DNA of 64,000 bases, from contig JARUPY010000085.1 of the NCBI GenBank assembly GCA_029817715.1, positions 558,001-622,000 on the forward strand, given 5' to 3'. Both the position numbers and the translations under genes were made by a program. Shown here in pieces: positions 1-11,030 of the stretch (position 1 is its first letter; each line of letters starts with the position of its first letter). This stretch comes from Melastoma dodecandrum. Lineage: Eukaryota > Streptophyta > Magnoliopsida > Myrtales > Melastomataceae. The notes below the pieces were generated by a model, which had not been told where the DNA came from, ran no database searches, and saw nothing but the letters and a program-made list of their open reading frames with translations.

Positions 1-475
1 AACAAGTGTTAGTTCAGTGCCTGATTTGGTAAGCTTAAATGAGAAATCGTCAATTAGAGATGAATGTATCAGTTGTTTTATTATTATAAGTATAATTATA
101 AAAAGAAATTCATGTAAATATACTAAGAATTTCTGATCAAAAGTCACTTAATAACCAAAGTATTATCAAGGCATAAGAAAAGACACGTGGGGAAGGGGAT
201 GAATATTATTGATCTGTGGCAGCAAAACCAGCCGAAAGCCTCAAGACAACTTCGATTTTATGTCGTTTATTGCAAGTCTTATGATTACAAAGGTGGAGGT
301 GCTTCGTAAAATACTATTCGAATTTTTTTAAAATTACCTAAATATCGTTCTTAAGCGGCTTGCGACGATAATTTGGAGAATCATAAATGTACAATCCTCT
401 GCAAAGCTGCGCATGAATGGTATGGTAGCAAACAGTATAAAGCGGTTAAAATGAAGAAAGGATTTCCTAACCAAA
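1..475. other. AT-rich intergenic, no gene seen
   Basis: No coding exon, RNA gene or clear repeat was recognised in this stretch. It is AT-rich with scattered stops in all frames. Confidence 0.5.
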
Positions 476-815
476 TTATATATATCCCTGATTTGTAAGG
501 TAATGGTGAAAAGAGTATATGCCTCCTGCCTTGACAGGATCCACGGAGAGAAACTTGTCAGGCAGCGGCGGTGGGTCTGCGCTCGAATCCTCAGAGGAAG
601 GGAAAACCTGGAGGCCAGTGACTATGGCATCGGGTGGCCCAGAGGCGGCACCTCCATTCCATCTCGGCAACTGATTCGGGCTTGCCAGAGAAGAGGGCCT
701 CCTGGGAACCACGTCCTCTTGTTTCTCACCCAACTTTTATCTGGGCATCCACAGTCCAGTTCCAGTAAACACTCCCCTTGACTACCACCCTCTCACCTGC
801 ACAATTAGCAAAGGA
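476..815 (-). other. possible exon(s) of an unidentified gene
   Basis: On the minus strand a pyrimidine-rich stretch ending in GCAG at 800-797 could be an acceptor. It is followed by an open stretch (about 796-730) encoding a peptide with the core VVVKGSVYWNWTVDAQ, then a GTGAGA donor-like site at 729. Further open reading continues to 476 in another frame (PRRPSSLASPNQLPRW...) and ends at a stop. The base composition and proline/serine-rich peptide look gene-like, but I do not recognise the family and found no start. It could be the 3' end of a gene, a remnant, or chance. Confidence 0.22.
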
Positions 816-1768
816 GACAAAGTGATGCTCTGGCTCGGAATCGCTCAGCCAGCTAATATGTGCATATTGTCTGCTTTTATTTGAAATCTCAAAAGTCAAT
901 CAATCCAACACTGCTGTAACATGAAGATAGCCCAGCCGAGCTCTGTCTCTAACGAAGGATTGGCCGACATCTAATCACCTAGCACGCGTGATCACGATAT
1001 ATTGACAATCTAACCGCAATTGCAAACACTCATCTAGTCCTGATACAGTTCATCGAGTAACTACGTGAATGCACGATTCTCAAAAGGGAAAGCAGTGAGC
1101 CACAGCTATGCAAACAATCTGCAATTACACCACCCGAGGCCCATTGATCGAGTACGATCCCTCTACCTGAGAAGATTGTGTTGCTGCTATTCAGTGAAGC
1201 ATGATATTCAACCCTAACAAAAAAAAGGTCACTAGGACAGGCGCCGATGGCAGGATGCAGACACAAGAACGGCACTTCGATTTCCTTAGCAGATGAAAAA
1301 AAAAAGAACTAATGGAAAGAACTAAGAAATCACGAGACGATCACTCGTTGATCGAAAAACATCCACATATCATCATGACCTTGCTGGAACCTAAGAGGAA
1401 CGACAGCCACAGCGGTGCTCAGGAACATCACAAGATCAGGCGGAGAGAACAAACGTTATTTAAGCCTGATTAGGCTTGAAATGTTCTTCCCTTCCAGTGT
1501 TTAGTTGAAAGAAGGCGGTGTCAAACAAACATTATCGGCCCGTCGTCGTTCGGGTACATCCATCCAAAGTCATCGTCTTCCGACCATGTGGTTTATGGGC
1601 AGAAAGCATCATTGGCCATCAAGAATTATTACATCTAACGACTCCCTCATGAAAACATCAACCAATGACTGGACCGACGATATCCTAAATTAATCTCTAA
1701 CTTGGCTATCCTAAAATACTTGCAACAACCTCCCCCTTGTGTCATCGTATTTACATTCTCGATTCCTC
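816..1768. other. non-coding; probable 3' region of the HIPP gene at its right end
   Basis: No conserved protein seen on either strand. The right-hand few hundred bases lie downstream of the stop of the minus-strand HIPP gene and probably include its 3' UTR. Confidence 0.45.
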
Positions 1769-3080
1769 TCACATGACCGAGCAGGCGTTCGGGTTCTCGT
1801 CGCTGAACAGCTGCGGCACGTGCACGCACTGATCCATCACGTAGCCTTCGCTCGCATAATGCGCCGCTGGGTACCCCCCGGAGTAAGCATATGGTTCTGC
1901 ATTCCATAATTGATGACCATAGGGTGGCGGCCTGTACTGCCAGTATGATGTGGCATACTGTGGTGGCCGTGGCATTGGCACCAACAACTGGTGGTAAGGC
2001 TGCGCGTTGTAATCCATTCTCTGGAGCTCTATCTTCGGCTGTGCAGGCCCACTGCCCGGACCACCGCCTTTCTTATTCTTCTCTTCTTTCTTGCCAGCAT
2101 CGTCACCGTTCTTCTTTCCCTCTTCCAGGGGCTGCAGCAGCCGCTGTAGCAGGGGCCTGCTTATTATCCTTCTTTGGTGGGACAACCTCGACCGTCCTCT
2201 TGAGCTTCGTCTGGAGATACGGAACGAGATCGTTCAACTCCATGAATCCAGTGACAGTCACCAAATCCTTTGCGGAATCGATGGCGACAGAGTCCACTCC
2301 TGATTAAGACAGTCAGACCGTGACAGTTTTAACCCATCGTTGTCAATATCAAGAGATTTGGATTCCAAATAAGTGTTAGCATAACCAACCTTTGATTTTA
2401 GAGATTAACCACTCGATTTTCTTAGCGCATCCATTGCAATGCAACGTGATCTTCAGAACCACCGTGCTCTGCTCGAGAAAACAATACCATAAACACAATC
2501 TGTTTCAAAGAACTCGACAGAGCAAACCAGCAATTGATTGATGTCATCACAAAACTACCTCTTTAGGAACATGCTTTTTCTCCCCTGGCTTCTTCTCGGA
2601 GACTCCGCCATCCTTCTTCGGTGCTGCCAGAAGGGGAGATACAAGCTCAACCCTTTTGTGAGCATTGGACTCCAACTTCTCCCTCAGTTTTCCTGGATCA
2701 ACCTTTCCGGTTACCGTCACCTTATTTCTTGCGTCGACGTCCACATACTTGACACCTGCAGGTTCCAACAACCATCATCATTTCCGTAACTACCGCCACG
2801 ATCAAAATCGATCGAATGTTTCATAGTAACAGAAGATCCTCCTTCTACCCGTCGATTTCTTCAGCAAGGACTTGACCTTCTTAGCACAACCTTCGCAGTG
2901 GATTTCCATCTTCATCACGACGACAGGCTTTCCTCCATCCTTCTCACCGCCGGCGCCGCCTTCCTTCTGCCGCAAGAAAAAACGAAAAACCAACACATAA
3001 TCACGTCAAGAAACCACGGGAAGGAAAAGGGGAAGACAAAGGAAACGAATCCGGGGAAGGAGAACACTCGCCTGGGCCAT
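1769..3080 (-). CDS. heavy metal-associated isoprenylated plant protein (HIPP), two HMA domains, one frame break
   Basis: Plant metallochaperone-like protein. Predicted exons (minus): 3080-3072, 2966-2849, 2755-2559, 2468-2390 and 2299-1769. The first HMA domain carries [11 protein letters not shown] and continues across a splice to [17 protein letters not shown]. The second carries [17 protein letters not shown] and then [16 protein letters not shown]. Both have the metal-binding CxxC. The C-terminus ends CSVM, a CaaX box for farnesylation, which places the protein at membranes or the nucleus. Intron 1 appears to use a GC donor (CAG/GCGAGT), because only that donor keeps phase. Exon lengths sum to 934 bases (3n+1). 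In the last exon the frame of domain two stops at 2103, while the frame leading to the CaaX end is open from 2185, so one base is extra somewhere in 2105-2185, close to C runs. Either the gene is newly broken or the assembly has an indel. Family assignment is firm; integrity is not. Confidence 0.85.
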
Positions 3081-3285
3081 TGATCCGAGGTTTCAGTTTT
3101 CAGATTTTCTTTTTGTTTGTTGTTGATGGAAGTGGCAATGTAACGTAATGGTAATAAAGACAGGGGGAAGGGGGTAAGAATTTGACTTTATCCCTTTAAG
3201 AAACTGTGCATACCAAAAGGGAAGGACGGTTCCTGGTTCTATGACCCAATTACCCGGGAATAGATAATTTATATATTATTTTCAA
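3081..3285. other. upstream region of the HIPP gene
   Basis: Purine-rich leader/promoter region 5' of the minus-strand HIPP start. No defined TATA box could be assigned with confidence. Confidence 0.4.
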
Positions 3286-4498
3286 GGCTAAATGATAAAA
3301 TATACCCGGACTTTTTTTAATTTAGCTTAACATTTAAAAAATATTACCTTGCATAATAAGAACGTTATTTCAATCACGTTCTCCGTTAGTCGTCCTTGCT
3401 AACGGAGGCCTACGTGACACTAATATGGCAGCAACTAACGTCGTCAGCACCACGTTTAATCTAGGCGAAATTATCAAATATATCCTAAACTTTCCAACCT
3501 TTTCGGATTTATCCTTACATTTTAAAAATATCTTCATATAATCTAATCTTAAGACGTTTCAAAATTGTCCACTGTTAGACCCGACTCAAAACGGTGTCTG
3601 ACTTGGAGTTGATGTGTACCCCTAGCCCCGATGTTAAGCCTAGCCCCGACTCCAACCCAACCCAGCCCACCCCGTCCCTTCTCTCTCCTTTTCAGCGGTC
3701 CAGGAGGATTGTTTTGAAGTGCTGCCAATTATAAGTATTATACTCTGTTATAAGGAGACTTGAAGTTGCGATGGCATACTAAGACATATAGGGCACCCGC
3801 GGAAACAACCAAGACACAGAGCACTGATAAACAACACTCATAATCATAAGTTTCTTGTTGTTGAGACTTCCATGCTAGGTCCAATAACGAAACTTTCTTG
3901 GTTTCCCAGCGTCCTTATATTGTAGTTGATTTGAGCATGTCTAGGAGTTATCTTTTCCACTTGGATGTAGCACCGAAGATAACTCTTCATCCTTTTGCAT
4001 GTCAAGTTAATATATAATGAGTCAATTGTTAATTGTAAATTGCAAAATGACAAGTCAAGGAGATATATGATAAGTACAGGATCGAGACTCGAGGTGAGTT
4101 AATGTCGAGGCTAGGGCGGGTTGAGGTCAGTGCTATGCTTAGGGTTGGGGCTAAGGGTACACATCAAAGCCAAGTTCGTTAGGGGTCAGGTTTAACGGTG
4201 GATAATTTTGAAATAACATCTTAACATTATATTACACAAAGATGTTTTCCAAATATTAGGATAAATCCAAAAATATAGGGAAAGTTTAGGATATAATTGA
4301 TAATTTTTTCTAAATTACACATTTCATGATAACGTTAGTTGCCATGTCAGCGCCACGTAGCCTTCATTAACAAGGACGACTAATGGAGTTAATAATTAAG
4401 ATAATGTCCTAACGTTAGGATATAAGATAATATTTTTCAAATGTTAGGCTAATTCGGAGAAAAATGCCAGAGTTTAGAATATATTTAATTATTTGGTC
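3286..4498. mobile_element. non-autonomous DNA element with ~380-bp inverted arms
   Basis: The left arm (about 3286-3660) is a diverged inverted copy of the right arm (about 4090-4498). Shared landmarks in the right place and order are GTTAGTCGTCCTTG, ATATCCTAAACTTTCC, AAAATTGTCCAC-type and GATGTGTACCC. The centre (about 3660-4090) has no recognisable coding sequence. Long arms without a transposase fit a foldback or Mutator-like non-autonomous element. I could not find a clean target-site duplication, so the exact ends are uncertain by some bases. Confidence 0.7.
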
Positions 4499-6380
4499 AA
4501 AGTAAAAATCATACATACCCCTACTAAATGAAAAAACCCTCATTGTGCACGAGTTGGTTTCTACGTCGTGGTGATGGCTTTTAATTCAAATCAAGTTGTA
4601 AAAAAGGTATATTGTTTTTCATTTTATATAAAATTATTTTATTTGCATAAAAATATTTAATGGATAGAAGCTAATTCTTGTTTAATTTTTATGGGATGCA
4701 TAAATTACCTCCCGATAAATTAGATTTTATTATTTTAAATTATTTGAAACTTTTTTAAGCTCTTCCTTTGGTTAAAAGTTAAATAATATGAGTTTTTGGC
4801 AAAATATCGATACGTGACACCACCTTTTTGTTGACTTTGGCCTAAACGTTGAAACATTTATTTTATAGCCTTAAATCGATATTTTGAATCCTATTATTAT
4901 TTTAACGACGTAACCGAATTTACGATTTGTTATTATCTAATTACGTAATTATTCTGTAAAATATCGATTTATGGCCCTAACATTTGTCGAACTTTTTTTA
5001 TGGCCCGAATATTAATATTTTAAATTATTTATGACATTATTCTAATGACGTTACCTAAATTTATGATTTGTTAAAAGTCGTAATTATCTAATATAACATA
5101 TTTTAACATTATTTTTTTTACGAGAGTCATGATGTGCTATAGGATGGCAATCTTGATTTCAGGATATTCTCCGATTGAATAATGGGTTTTTATCTCCGTT
5201 TTCGTACTTTAAATAAATCACATATTAACTTGAAATTCATAGTTGACAACCTCGATTTCGGGATATTATTTGACAAATTTAAAACTATATATCATAGTTT
5301 GCAAAATATTTTTTAAACTAATCTTAAATTGGTACACTCCAAAAACTGTGCATCCATCAATGTGAAGGGACTCGTTCATGGAATTGATATCGTTGTCGAA
5401 AAATAGATCATCCTGGTGCGTGGCGGTGTGAATTTTGACTTACAATTTTTTTGACAAAATATCAATTTATGGCATCAAATTCGAGTCAATTTTCTGTTTG
5501 TTGTTAATTTCGTTTATTGTATAATTTTTTCACAAACTTTTATTTTTATTTTGATTTTGACAAATCTTGAATTTTATTGTGCGAAAGCCAAACAGGCCAC
5601 CGTTTTCATTTATCGACTAAAAAGGAAAGAAAATTAAAAAATGGAAAATAATATTAAAATATCTCATATGTTATTTTATTTTAAAATTTCGATTGCTAGA
5701 TCAAATGAGTTGAAAGCCGAAGTTGGACATGCTGTAAAAAATACGCAAAATCGATGAAGGCTAGATGATGGCTCTATTGGGATGCTACTGCTACAAATAA
5801 AGTGGAATGTGAGGCGGAAGAATGAGATGTTGGAACTCTACTATTATAGGACAAATGTCAAATTATATTAAGGCATTGTTTGGCTTTCGTTAAAAGAAAC
5901 TCAATATTGGACAAAATCAATATAAAAATAAAAGTTAGATGACAAAATTATATAACAAACTACGTTAATGACAAAACATAAAGTTGGCTTAAATTTGAAG
6001 CATATTGACATTTTTTACCCCGTGCCTTATTCGTCTTCTTTTTCGGTATTCACAATTAAATACAAATGAAAAGAGCATTTTCCACTCCAATCGATTTATT
6101 ATTTTCTTTAAATTATCGTCTCTTACCAACAAAAAAAAATTAATATATTATTGTAGTTTTTATTTTCACGTGCCGCGAATAAATAACTCGATCCCAAAAT
6201 TAACGCATTGGAGTTCACGACGGGGCTTACTTTGGTTCGGGCCGGTTTTCCCGGGCTGGGCTATTTGGATTCAAATCGGGGGCCCGCCCGCTGACCCAAC
6301 CCTATCCGTTTCTCCCCGCTCACCCGCCACCTTGGCCGGGAGCTTGTTCCACTCTGGTGCGTCCCCGCCGCCTTCCTAGC
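4499..6380. other. AT-rich repeat-derived intergenic DNA
   Basis: Very AT-rich. It holds recurring phrases such as CAAAATATCGAT and TTTATGGC (near 4800, 4960 and 5455) that look like old transposon pieces, plus the inverted pair listed separately. The last 150 bases become GC-rich and are the leader of the histidyl-tRNA synthetase copy. No gene seen. Confidence 0.5.
5485..5992. repeat. inverted repeat pair (MITE-like arms)
   Basis: About 5485-5602 and 5868-5992 are inverted copies of each other at moderate identity. The inner ends read CGAAAGCCAAACAGGCC and GGCATTGTTTGGCTTTCG, which look like the outer tips of a MITE family. So this may be two facing elements rather than one foldback. A diverged relative may lie near 57345-57480. 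Confidence 0.5.
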
Positions 6381-6382
6381 AA

Positions 6383-9167
6383 ATGCCGCCGAAGGCCAGC
6401 TCCGCCGCTCTCCTCGTGCTTCACTTCCCGACCTCCATTTTCCGCCCGAGAAATCCTCCTTCCCTCAAGCTCAAGCCTATATTCTGCCACCGTGCCCACT
6501 CTCCACCGGCGGCGGCCGCACCGGGGCCCTCACTCCCCCTCCGCCGTCGTCGTCTCCTTCCTCTTCCGATGAGGTTCAGCTGATCGACGTCAATCCTCCC
6601 AAGGGGACTCGAGACTTCCCTCCTGAGGACATGCGCCTTAGGAACTGGCTCTTTGGCCACTTCCGGGATGTGAGTCGATCCTCGTCGCTTATCTGTTGGC
6701 ATTCATTTTCGTTGTTTTCACTGGACCGATTATGTTCTGTCTTAGAATGATTGGCTGATGGTGGTGCTCTCCTTTGCTCGTTGTTAGGTTTCGAGGACGT
6801 TTGGGTTCGAGGAGGTGGACTTCCCCGTGCTGGAATCGGAAGCTCTATTCATTAGGAAGGCCGGAGAGGAGATAAGGGACAAGGTATTTCGAAGTTAATG
6901 GATATCCAGTGCAATTTTGCTATTTTCTTGTGCTAAATGTAAGGTTCTATTGATGTAGCTGTACTGTTTTGAGGATCGGGGCAATCGCCGTGTGGCGTTG
7001 ATGCCAGAGCTAACACCATCTTTAGCAAGGCTTGTTATACAGAAAGGGTATTAAGTGCTTTCCTTCGATCATAATCCTTCTTCTTGACAGCTCATAGTTC
7101 CTGCTCCCAAATTTTTTTTGAAAATTTTGCAGAAAATCTGTCTCCCTTCCATTAAAGTGGTTTGCTGTTGGACAGTGTTGGAGATATGAGAGGATGACCA
7201 GGGGCTGGCGTTGCGAACACTATCAATGGAATATGGATATCATAGGAGTGCCGGGTGTTGCAGTAAGTGTTAGTATGCTCCCTATGTGGTTTGAGCAAAA
7301 TGAGGTCTTCTTTCTTAATTGTCAAAATGATTTGATTTTAATCCTGAATAACCAACATGGTACTTGAAAATACTTTCTAATAACAAGAGTTATGAAATGC
7401 AAGGAAGTTCCGACATTACTGAAATTTTTTGTTGAATAATGTGTGACCCATACCTTGGTTGTAAGTGTTATTTGGTGAAAAATCAATAAGATGTGCCTGT
7501 GAAATTAGGAGTACTGACCAGTTTGGATGGCAATGTTGGCCAGACATTCCCGCATATTTTTTCTTTTATTTTCTCTCTTTGTTCTCTAGGCCGAGGCGGA
7601 ACTCATCTCTTCTATCGTAACTTTCTTCAAGAAAGTTGGTATTACTTCATCTGATGTAGGATTTAAAGTCTCGAGTCGAAAGGTATGAAAATATCTGGCC
7701 GAATCTGCCACGATTTAAGCTACAAGCTCATAATCTGTTTGGCCATTTTCAATTTTTGACTTGATTACACATCTAATTCACACGGTTGCTCCCTTTTGTG
7801 AGGTTTGTTGATGATTTGATCTTTATTAGTGTTCGAGCAGGTTTTGCAAGAACTGTTGAGATCCAACTCTGTGCCAGAAAATTCATTTGGCAGAGTTTGC
7901 GTTATCATATACAAGGTTCGTCAAGAAGTTCTCTTCTGTGGTGCTCATTGGCCCAACAATTTTACTGGCTTGACTCTTGATTTGCAGTTTCATCCAACCT
8001 GTCGTTGATAAGGTTTAAGTCTAGTTAAATTTCACGTCGGTTTCTTGAAGAATAAAGTCTTACTTGAAGCGAGACGGCAGACTCCTTGTTGAGGCAGGCT
8101 GATGAAATTGTAAAGTTCTCAAGGTCTAGGAGAGAATTGTCATTCTTAAGTTTATTCATATGTTCATGTAAACCACTGGTTTTATTCAGAAAAGGGTGTG
8201 AGTTCATTTCAGGTTGCCAAACAAGTTAAAAGTCACTTGTAGCCGCATGAATAATTTCTCTAAGTCGAGACGCATGAATTTCTTATTTTGTTTTCTGTGG
8301 CTGAAATCAGATTGAGAAGATCCCTGTTGATGTAATTAAGCAAGACTTGATGAGTGCTGGGATGTCAGATTTTGCAGTGGAGGAACTACTACAAGTACTC
8401 TCCATCAAGTCTCTGGATAAGTTGGAAGGTCTGTCCTTGTTGTTTTTGTAATTCGCTGACAACTTGGCACTTTCTCCCTGTCCCTCATAAACGTTCTTTA
8501 GTCCGTAAATGCCTCTTGTCACACAGTGACTCAGTCACCACTGTCCGTTTGGAGGACATTTTCCCACTCAACAGCAACTATGACTGTTATCATCTTACAA
8601 CCCAACTTTGTTTTATCATTTGGATTCTTTATCTTGATGTGGGTAGAGATATTGGATGGATCTGCTGGCAAAATATAGGTTTTGGTGGACGGTGTCACTA
8701 GGTCGGTTCATGCACTGGAAAATGTTTAGTTGGCCTATTAATGTCAGAAAGAGAGAAACGATAGGATTTTGGATGGAATTGGGGGTCAGGTTGGAGATAT
8801 TGTGAGCTAAAAATAGAATAATGATCTTTGTAACTTCCTTTTGTAGTCATAGGATGGACACAGGTAAGTTAGCAAAGGTGTGTAAAACACAAAGACATTG
8901 TGTGGTCTGCTACTGTTTTTTTAGCTCTGCCTTTGAAAAGGATAAAGTAAATACCATGCCAATTCATGATGTATCAGAAGATTAACAAACAGCTGTATTG
9001 ATGACGTGAAGTTTTACTGATGCAGAGGTTCTTGGTGGTAATGGGGATGCAATTACAGATCTGAAACAGTTATTCTCTCTGGCGGAAAAATTTGGTTATT
9101 CAGGCTGGATTGAATTTGACGCATCTGTTGTTAGGGTCTTGCCTATGACACTGGCATTGTGTTTGAG
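6383..9167 (+). pseudogene. histidyl-tRNA synthetase, organellar type, truncated and frameshifted
   Basis: Class II HisRS. Exon remnants: 6383-6669, 6788-6883, 6959-7047, 7133-7262, 7590-7682, 7841-7915, 8311-8428 and 9026-9167. Recognisable parts are a basic, Ser/Ala-rich transit-peptide-like N-terminus (MPPKASSAALLVL), motif 1 region KGTRDFPPEDMRLRNW, motif 2 region RYERMTRG...EHYQWNMDIIG and the HisA-like end (GL)AY-TGIVFE. Lesions: the transit peptide and the mature protein lie in different frames within exon 1; the basic stretch after TRG reads WRCEHY, where arginines are expected (both C-to-T type changes); one G is missing at about 9134 just before the TGIVFE stretch; and no GGRYD motif or anticodon-binding domain is found downstream. 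The 3' half seems replaced by repeat-derived DNA. A duplicate that died, not the cell's working HisRS. Confidence 0.9.
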
Positions 9168-10079
9168 GTCAGAGTTGTGCGGCTTGCTGTTGTCTAAATG
9201 CTTAACGGTTTTCTAAAGAGAATGAAATTGAGCAAAGCTCTGTCCAGCAACTGTTTACCCCGCCTTTTCCCCGATCAAAGTACATACAAAGAATTACGCA
9301 GTTTGTTAGTGTTTATCAAGAATAATGCCACCACACAAGTTTCCAGTTTTGGTTTTGTGGGAACCTATCCCGTGGAGGGTTGAATTTCCTTGAGAATTTG
9401 TGTAATGCTATTGCTTAATGGCTAGCGTCTGTGAAGGAAAGTTGAGGTCCATTTGTAGTGGATGGCGGTACCACAAGCTCCTGTCTACATTTGCTTAATA
9501 GCGTCTATTATGATTCACATTAGGTACCCAATCGGGTTAATTGCACCCAAGTCGTCTCTGATGTTAACTCTTATCAATGTCATTGAGGCTTTCTGCCCAT
9601 GGACGAAGTTCCATTTGTCTTTAATATATCATCCCTGACGATATCATCGAAGGGAAACCCTGCATCTTACATACAATCACTTATATCAAGGACTTCATTC
9701 AGTTCTCGCAAGTTGCACTTCAAACTTTCCAATGTATCGTCACCACTTCGATTAGAACATCCCCTGCGAGGTCTTTATCGTAATTGTAAATGCAACGATC
9801 ACAACTTCAGTTTGTCTTACATTCGCCCCCGGGCCGCTTACAACTTCCAAGTCGCATTAGTACACCCTATCACATTTGCAAACGTTGTCCGCCTCACTAT
9901 TGAGATATGGTTTGACACGCAACAACTAGGTGCAACATATGTTGTGCGCTATGATATTAGTATGTCGTCACATATTCAAGAGGAAAATCCTAACAGCCTC
10001 AAGGTGGGCGTGCTTCGTTCCACTGTCTTGGAAAACCTGATGTCATCTGTCATCGTGACCAAGCGGAATGTAGGAAGAT
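9168..10079. other. repeat-derived sequence after the HisRS break
   Basis: Fills the place where the remaining HisRS exons should be. A 184-codon open frame on plus (9599-10153) has no recognisable domain and overlaps the Copia remnant, so I do not call it a gene. Probably degraded retroelement pol sequence. Confidence 0.4.
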
Positions 10080-11030
10080 CTTTATTGCAACATGTAGCAG
10101 CCAACGAGCGGAACGACCAAGTGGTTCAAAGCCAAAGGAAGACTCCCAGGTAGGAGGAATTTTATTTCCCGTTTAACAAAGAAGCAAGTTTTCTTGGTTA
10201 ACTTAGCTTCAGAACATATTTCACTTTTGTTCATGGTTATGTTGTTGATATTCTTTATGAGTCCCGTTGAATGCGTCTTTTGTAAATAGCCAGAATCACA
10301 CGTCCTAGTCACAAATCAGTAGAGCCAATCAAATAAGTTGAAAAAGTACTTATATTTTCATTAAGAACATCAACAACATTGAGGATAAATAGTCGCTGAC
10401 TAAAATAACTCTTGCACACGAATGCATTATCTTAGTTATTATGATCTTATCATATTCAAATGACACATTAATCCTAACCTTTTCCAGCAATGACATTGAT
10501 ATCATGCTTATTCTCATATGAGGAAGATGCAGTACTACACTCAAGGATAGAGTTTTACCAAATGTGAGCTTTAAAAAGACTTCCCATTTTCCCTAAACTT
10601 CAATAATTATGGAGTCACTGATATAAACAGACTCTTCACATCTCTCAAATGTATCTTGAAACACCAAAATCTATCATCCATTCATTCACATTGCCAATAA
10701 TTTAAGCTCGAGAAATGATCGCAGTAATGATGTCATCTGCCTTAGCCGGGTTCTCCCTTGGCTTGGCATGGTTGTCACTTCTCATCCTCTTTCTGCATTA
10801 AGGAGCATGATGTCCAGGTTTGCCGAAAACAAAGTATGTTACCCTTTTTCTTGTATACAAGCTTTCCGTTTCTTTTTTAGCTTTACCTTTCTTTTTCTTG
10901 AACGAGATTTGCCTTTGACGAGGGAGTCCCATTCTTTCAGCATGTAATACCTTCACGTCAGTTTCTTCAATGTGAATAATCAAGTCGGCAATGGACCTCT
11001 GCTTATGCTTGTACTTCAAATGCTACTTGT
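10080..11030 (-). mobile_element. degenerate Ty1/copia polyprotein fragment
   Basis: Read on minus from high to low coordinates, pieces appear in polyprotein order. A gag end has a zinc-knuckle relic with GKPGHHAP (10798-11019). A protease/pre-integrase stretch has VLHLPHMRISMISMSLLEK and EYDKIIITK (10350-10544). An integrase zinc-binding relic has NKSEICSEAKLTKKTC (about 10190-10240). Frames are broken by stops and shifts. No LTRs were found around it. It probably inserted near, or replaced, the missing HisRS 3' end. Confidence 0.7.

Noticed and set aside
9599..10153. 184-codon open frame on plus
   Set aside because: No recognisable domain, overlaps a Copia fragment on the other strand, and no supporting splice or promoter signal.
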